10,343 nt of DNA, from the NCBI GenBank assembly GCA_036393975.1, contig DASWFZ010000001.1, forward strand, positions 1 through 10,343. The letters are read 5' to 3'. Below the pieces are notes generated by a model, which had not been told where the DNA came from, did not search any database, and saw only the letters and a list, made by a program, of their open reading frames with translations. Numbering within the stretch: position 1 is the first letter of the stretch; each line of letters starts with the position of its first letter. Source of the DNA: 13-1-40CM-64-14 sp036393975 (GTDB lineage: Bacteria; Sysuimicrobiota; Sysuimicrobiia; Sysuimicrobiales; Kaftiobacteriaceae). This document shows positions 7,523-10,343 of this stretch, in pieces. A program made the position numbers and the translations under genes.

Positions 7523-8629
7523 TCAGGCCACAGGGACCGGCAGACGCCGGATGAGCTTGTCGGCCGTCGTACGAAAGGCCTTCGCCACCGGGCTATCGGG
7601 AGCGGAGAGGACGATCGGAGTACCCTCATCGCCCCCCTCGCGGATGGCCTGGTCAAGCGGAATCTCTCCCAACAGTGGGACCCCTTGCACTTCCGCTAGG
7701 CGCAGTCCACCCCCCCGTCCGAAGATGTAGATGGGCGGCTGATCGGGCGCGGCCTGAAAGTAGGACATGTTCTCTATGATGCCCATGACTTCAATATTCA
7801 CTTTATCGGCCATGCGCGCCGCGCGCTGTGCTACGCTCACGGCGGCCGCCTGGGGCGTCGTGACGATGACCATGTGGGTCTGGGGGAGCGTCTGAGCGAT
7901 GGTGATCGACACGTCACCGGTGCCGGGCGGCAAGTCCAGCAGCAAGTAGTCCATGTCATCGCCCCAGTGCACCTCGTTGATGAACGTGGTCAGGGCTTTG
8001 TGCAACATCGGGCCGCGCCAGACGACCGCATCCGTTTCGTCCGGGAGCATGAACCCGATCGACATCACCCGGATGCCGTGCTTCTCGAGCGGGACGACCA
8101 TCTGATCGATCATGGTGGGGCGGCCCCGCATGCCAAGCATCCGGGGGATCGAGAAGCCGTAGACGTCCGCGTCGATGATCCCGACTTTGTGGCCCATCTG
8201 AGTGAGCGCGATGGCGAGGTTGACCGTGACCGTCGACTTGCCGACGCCGCCCTTGCCGCTCGCGATGGTAATGACTCTGACCGGAGACTCGGCGGTGAGG
8301 AAGGAGGAACGGCGTGTGGGGCTCGCGGCGCCCCCGCGCAGCTTGGTAATCAGGGCTTGGCGTTCCTGGGGGTCCATAACGCCCAGGGTTACGTCCACCT
8401 CGCCGACACCGGGGAGGCTGCGCACCCGGTCGCGGATGCTGGTGACGATCGTCTCCCGCAACGGGCAGGCGCTGATGGTTAGGAGGGCCGTGACATTGAC
8501 GCGTCCATCTGTGATCTGGATGTCCTTCACCATATCCAGATCCACAATACTCTTGTGCAACTCCGGATCTTCGACGCCTCGCAGCGCATCGAGGACCTGT
8601 TCGCGGCTGACTTTAGGCTCAGGGCTCAT
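7523..8629 (-). CDS. mrp: Mrp/ApbC/NBP35-type ATP-binding iron-sulfur carrier
   Basis: A 368-residue protein with an N-terminal MIP18/DUF59 domain (about 1-100, including TISACPLRET) joined to a P-loop ATPase domain. Visible are the deviant Walker A GKGGVGKST (125-133), IIDADVYG (151-158), LDLPPGTGD (231-239) and GIIENMSYF (283-291). Members of this family bind and transfer [4Fe-4S] clusters to target apoproteins. The usual CxxC after ENMSYF is missing: the segment reads QAAPDQPPIYIFGRGGG. C55 in the MIP18 domain is the only cysteine in the whole chain, so a dimer could offer at most two thiolates. The ATG at 8629 has AGGAGT six bases upstream. It is last in the mobA-DUF971-mrp group, and a probable internal promoter precedes it. 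A link to formate dehydrogenase cluster assembly is inferred from position. Confidence 0.93.
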   Translation of the reverse strand: MSPEPKVSREQVLDALRGVEDPELHKSIVDLDMVKDIQITDGRVNVTALLTISACPLRETIVTSIRDRVRSLPGVGEVDVTLGVMDPQERQALITKLRGGAASPTRRSSFLTAESPVRVITIASGKGGVGKSTVTVNLAIALTQMGHKVGIIDADVYGFSIPRMLGMRGRPTMIDQMVVPLEKHGIRVMSIGFMLPDETDAVVWRGPMLHKALTTFINEVHWGDDMDYLLLDLPPGTGDVSITIAQTLPQTHMVIVTTPQAAAVSVAQRAARMADKVNIEVMGIIENMSYFQAAPDQPPIYIFGRGGGLRLAEVQGVPLLGEIPLDQAIREGGDEGTPIVLSAPDSPVAKAFRTTADKLIRRLPVPVA

Positions 8630-8664
8630 CAGAGACTCCTCAATGGATTGTGCAGTGTAATTTC

Positions 8665-8673
8665 ATCATAGCA
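8665..8673 (-). promoter_or_regulatory. Extended -10 promoter in front of mrp
   Basis: On the minus strand TGC-TATGAT (8673 to 8665) is an extended -10 element with five of six matches to TATAAT, in a small AT-rich island in otherwise GC-rich DNA. No good -35 is present, as is usual for extended -10 promoters. Transcription would start near 8658, about 30 bases before the mrp ATG. A five-base inverted repeat (TGTGC at 8650-8654, GCACA at 8671-8675) brackets it and could be an operator. Confidence 0.4.
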
Positions 8674-8678
8674 CAGGG

Positions 8679-9029
8679 TCAGCGTGCGGCCCGCGCCGAA
8701 CGTGCTGCTGTACACTCCGTGCACTCGCAGAGCTCAAACCGTAGCATGTGAAAGGTGTACAGACCGGTGTTGTGCCCATCCCACCACGTTGGTTGCAGGG
8801 CGTAGGCGCCTACGCGCTCGATGCGCATGGGGTGGATATCCTCGCGGATCGAGGAGGGGTCCACTGTCCGGCCATCGGCCCACTCTCCCCGGCAGTGCGC
8901 ACAGGGGCAGGCCAGGCGGAGCGCTTTCCACGAACATGTGGAACGGTGTCCATCAGACCAGGTGATGCGGAAGGTCTTGCCGACGATACTGCCGACCTCG
9001 ACCGGCGTGGGCATCCGGGGGCTCATCAT
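8679..9029 (-). CDS. DUF971 / gamma-butyrobetaine hydroxylase-like N-terminal domain protein
   Basis: A 116-residue single-domain protein. ITWSDGHRS (22-30), LRLACPCAHCR (37-47), GAYALQPTWWDGHNTGLYTF (74-93) and LRFELCECTEC (96-106) are the DUF971 signature. In gamma-butyrobetaine hydroxylase this domain binds zinc through three cysteines in CxCxxC and a histidine; the equivalents here are C41, C43, C46 and H86. A second CxCxxC, C101/C103/C106, lies near the C-terminus. No oxygenase domain follows, so it is not a hydroxylase. In plant HCF101 a DUF971 domain is the C-terminal part of an Mrp-type iron-sulfur carrier, and here mrp is the next gene, 49 bases downstream, which suggests a partner role in cluster handling. 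Two ATGs occur in tandem (9029 and 9026); the second has better spacing from GGGAG. The biochemical function of free-standing members is not settled. Confidence 0.88.
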   Translation of the reverse strand: MMSPRMPTPVEVGSIVGKTFRITWSDGHRSTCSWKALRLACPCAHCRGEWADGRTVDPSSIREDIHPMRIERVGAYALQPTWWDGHNTGLYTFHMLRFELCECTECTAARSARAAR

Positions 9030-9074
9030 TCTCCCGCTACGTCGTGTGCTGGGGAATCCCCTCCCCGCGTGGAG

Positions 9075-9689
9075 TCATGAGCCCGCGAGTTCGCGCCAGA
9101 CCGCCGTGGCCTGAGTGTATTCCTCGGGCGTGTTGAGGTTCGTGAAGCTGCGCAGCTGTGGATCCCACACACGCAGCTCGTCTTCTGAGATGAAACGGAC
9201 GCGAAGCGCGGGGACGGCGATCAGACGCCGCAACGAACCTCCCCCGTGCCTGAGGATGTCCTCCGCGTGTTGGCCGACGCTGCGGTGGTAGATGGCACAG
9301 AGGGGATGGACATTGCCCAGTGCGTCTGGAACGACGGCGCTCCACCCGGGGGAAAGGGTGATCAACCCGGCGAGTAGCGCAGGGTCGACGAACGGGAGAT
9401 CGCACGCCACGGCCGCCGCGTATTCGGTCTGGGTGGCCATCAGTCCGGCGTGCAGGCCGACGAGCGGCCCCTCGCCGGGCCATCGGTCCGTAATGACGGT
9501 TGCGCCGGAGTCGCGGTATGCATCTACAGTCTTGGCGACGACGATCACTGGGTCGCAGACTGTGGCGACTTTTTTCACGATCCACGACAAGAGGGGGAGC
9601 TCACCGAACGGCAGCGCGGCCTTGTCGCGTCCCATCCGGCTACTCCGGCCACCCGCGAGGATGATTCCTGTCACGTGCGCCTGGTCCAT
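9075..9689 (-). CDS. mobA: MobA, molybdenum cofactor guanylyltransferase
   Basis: A 204-residue protein (E. coli MobA is 194) that transfers GMP from GTP to molybdopterin, making the bis-MGD cofactor used by FdnG. The nucleotidyltransferase signature LAGGRSSRMGRDKA occupies 11-24. ITDRWPGEGPLVGLHAGL (66-83) is the guanine/pterin-binding block, and AVACDLPFVDP (93-103) supplies the metal-binding aspartate D97. TNLNTPEEY near the C-terminus is also typical of the family. The ATG at 9689 has a modest GGGG about eight bases upstream. It heads a minus-strand group with the DUF971 gene (45-base gap) and mrp. It is divergent from hpaB across a 154-base spacer in which no convincing mobA promoter could be identified by eye. 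Confidence 0.94.
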   Translation of the reverse strand: MDQAHVTGIILAGGRSSRMGRDKAALPFGELPLLSWIVKKVATVCDPVIVVAKTVDAYRDSGATVITDRWPGEGPLVGLHAGLMATQTEYAAAVACDLPFVDPALLAGLITLSPGWSAVVPDALGNVHPLCAIYHRSVGQHAEDILRHGGGSLRRLIAVPALRVRFISEDELRVWDPQLRSFTNLNTPEEYTQATAVWRELAGS

Positions 9690-9722
9690 GCGTAAACCCC
9701 GTTCGCCGTCTCGTCCCAGAGG

Positions 9723-9803
9723 CCTGTTCTCTGCCGTCCCCGTACGCTTTGAGGTCAGGGATGTGGGGCCGGACAGGGCGTTGCATCACAGAGCGAGAAC
9801 AGG
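9723..9803. repeat. Widely spaced perfect 9-base inverted repeat in the mobA-hpaB spacer
   Basis: CCTGTTCTC at 9723-9731 is the exact reverse complement of GAGAACAGG at 9795-9803. The half-sites are 72 bases apart centre to centre, near seven helical turns, within a 154-base divergent spacer. This could be a pair of binding sites for a looping regulator of hpaB and/or mobA. A chance match of this length in a spacer this size is unlikely but not negligible. Confidence 0.35.
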
Positions 9804-9816
9804 ATGCTCTAGCGAT

Positions 9817-9826
9817 GGGTGCACCC
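9817..9826. promoter_or_regulatory. Perfect 10-base palindrome upstream of the hpaB ribosome binding site
   Basis: GGGTGCACCC is fully self-complementary and ends three bases before the hpaB Shine-Dalgarno sequence. It may be an operator or a minor leader structure. It is short, so the call rests on position alone. Confidence 0.22.
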
Positions 9827-9843
9827 TGCGGAGGAGTTAGGCG

Positions 9844-10343
9844 ATGCTGGATCTGATCACGGGGCCGATGACCGGCCAGCAGTATCTCGACAGCCTGCAA
9901 GACGGCCGGGCAATCTACATCTACGGAGAGCGCGTCAAAAACGTCGTCACCCACCCGGCGTTCCGCAACTCCGCACGCTCGATCGCGCGTCTGTATGACG
10001 CGCTGCACGACCCGAAGCACAAGGACGCCCTGCTTGCGACAGACCGCCAAGGTATCCTCACGCACAAGTTCTTCAAGCCCAGCTACTCCGCCCAAGAACT
10101 GTTAGAAGCCCGCGAGGCCATCGTGACCTGGGCACGGTTTTCGTATGGGTTCATGGGGCGCACCCCGGACTACAAGGCGTCATTCATGGCGACACTGGGT
10201 GCCGCCCCGGATTTCTACGCCCCCTTCACCAAGAACGCTGCCACCTGGTACCGGGAGTACGCGACGAAGATCCTCTTCCTCAACCACGTCATCGTCAACC
10301 CGCCCGTCGACCGCAACAAGCCCGTCCACGAGGTGGCCGATGT
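9844..10343 (+). CDS. hpaB: HpaB-type flavin-dependent phenol 3-monooxygenase, oxygenase component, 3' end outside window
   Basis: The frame is open for 166 codons from an ATG at 9844, behind a strong GGAGGAG (9830-9836), to the window edge; the family is about 480-520 residues long. MTGQQYLDSLQDGRAIYIYGERV (9-31), THPAFRNSARSIARLYDALHDP (36-57), GFMGRTPDYKASF (102-114) and LFLNHVIVNPPVDR (144-157) are typical of two-component 4-hydroxyphenylacetate 3-monooxygenases, which use reduced FAD from a partner reductase to make catechols. R106, Y110 and H148 have the same spacing as the substrate-contacting R100, Y104 and H142 recalled for the Thermus HpaB. The related 4-hydroxybutyryl-CoA dehydratase has cluster-binding cysteines instead, so a monooxygenase is favoured. 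The exact phenolic substrate cannot be told. It starts a new unit unrelated to the molybdenum genes and is divergent from mobA. Confidence 0.9.
   Translation, partial: MLDLITGPMTGQQYLDSLQDGRAIYIYGERVKNVVTHPAFRNSARSIARLYDALHDPKHKDALLATDRQGILTHKFFKPSYSAQELLEAREAIVTWARFSYGFMGRTPDYKASFMATLGAAPDFYAPFTKNAATWYREYATKILFLNHVIVNPPVDRNKPVHEVAD

Noticed and set aside
7511..7524. Possible bidirectional terminator between fdhE and mrp (GAGG-AAG-CCTC at 7514-7524)
   Set aside because: The stem is only four pairs and has no U-tract on either side, so it is too weak to call a terminator.
9051..9061. GGGG-AAT-CCCC hairpin between mobA and the DUF971 gene
   Set aside because: Four pairs with no T-run and inside an apparent operon; probably incidental in GC-rich DNA.
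1765..9803. Shared GTTCTC/GAGAAC core between the fdhD-fdnG dyad and the mobA-hpaB inverted repeat as a common regulator site
   Set aside because: Only six bases are shared and the half-site architectures differ; this is expected by chance in two spacers of this size.
9781..9809. hpaB promoter with TTGCAT as -35
   Set aside because: It matches only three of six -35 positions and no acceptable -10 lies at 16-18 bases.
1..10343. CRISPR arrays, insertion sequences, tRNA or rRNA genes
   Set aside because: No spaced direct repeats, transposase motifs, terminal inverted repeats or tRNA-like folds were seen; the window is fully explained by the listed genes and short spacers.

Overview
The window is a compact bacterial locus for a membrane-bound, selenocysteine-containing formate dehydrogenase and the cofactor-assembly proteins it needs. 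The DNA is GC-rich (by eye a little over 60%) and genes are packed with gaps of 4-190 bases. Recognition signals are bacterial: purine-rich ribosome binding sites and a TTGACA/TAAAAT promoter. A UGA-decoded formate dehydrogenase means the host must also encode selA, selB, selC and selD elsewhere. The sequence does not fix the phylum. A thermophile-type HpaB and an Mrp without the usual CxxC would fit a deep-branching Gram-positive, Chloroflexota-like or candidate-phylum bacterium, but that is only a guess.

Layout. Bases 1-1722 are on the minus strand: fdhD, then the N-terminal two thirds of a divergent moeA that leaves the window. A divergent control region (1723-1913) follows, with a good promoter reading right. 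The plus-strand fdn operon runs 1914-7510: alpha subunit fdnG (with an in-frame TGA at 2517-2519 read as Sec202 and a SECIS hairpin directly after it), beta subunit fdnH, gamma subunit fdnI, and the chaperone fdhE. Converging on it from the right is a minus-strand group, mobA - DUF971 protein - mrp (9689 to 7523). After a second divergent spacer (9690-9843), the oxygenase component of an HpaB-type flavin-dependent phenol monooxygenase begins at 9844 and runs off the end.

How it works together. MoeA inserts molybdate into molybdopterin, MobA adds GMP to make the bis-MGD cofactor, and FdhD supplies the sulfur that activates it. FdhE inspects the folded iron-sulfur/molybdenum subunits before Tat export. 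The exported alpha/beta heterodimer docks on the cytochrome b gamma subunit, so formate oxidised outside the cytoplasm feeds electrons through five predicted [4Fe-4S] clusters and two hemes b to the quinone pool. Mrp and the DUF971 protein look like the two halves of an HCF101-type iron-sulfur carrier and may serve this cluster-rich enzyme. HpaB probably starts an unrelated aromatic-degradation transcription unit.

The main points for a second look are the recoded UGA with a SECIS whose key bases match the E. coli register but whose stem is longer; the split HCF101-like pair, in which Mrp has one cysteine in its whole length while the small DUF971 partner carries two CxCxxC motifs; a near-identical 11-base motif after two successive stop codons of the fdn operon, which helps place the fdhE start; and dyad-symmetric candidate operator sites in both divergent spacers. 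There is no stretch longer than 300 bases without a gene.
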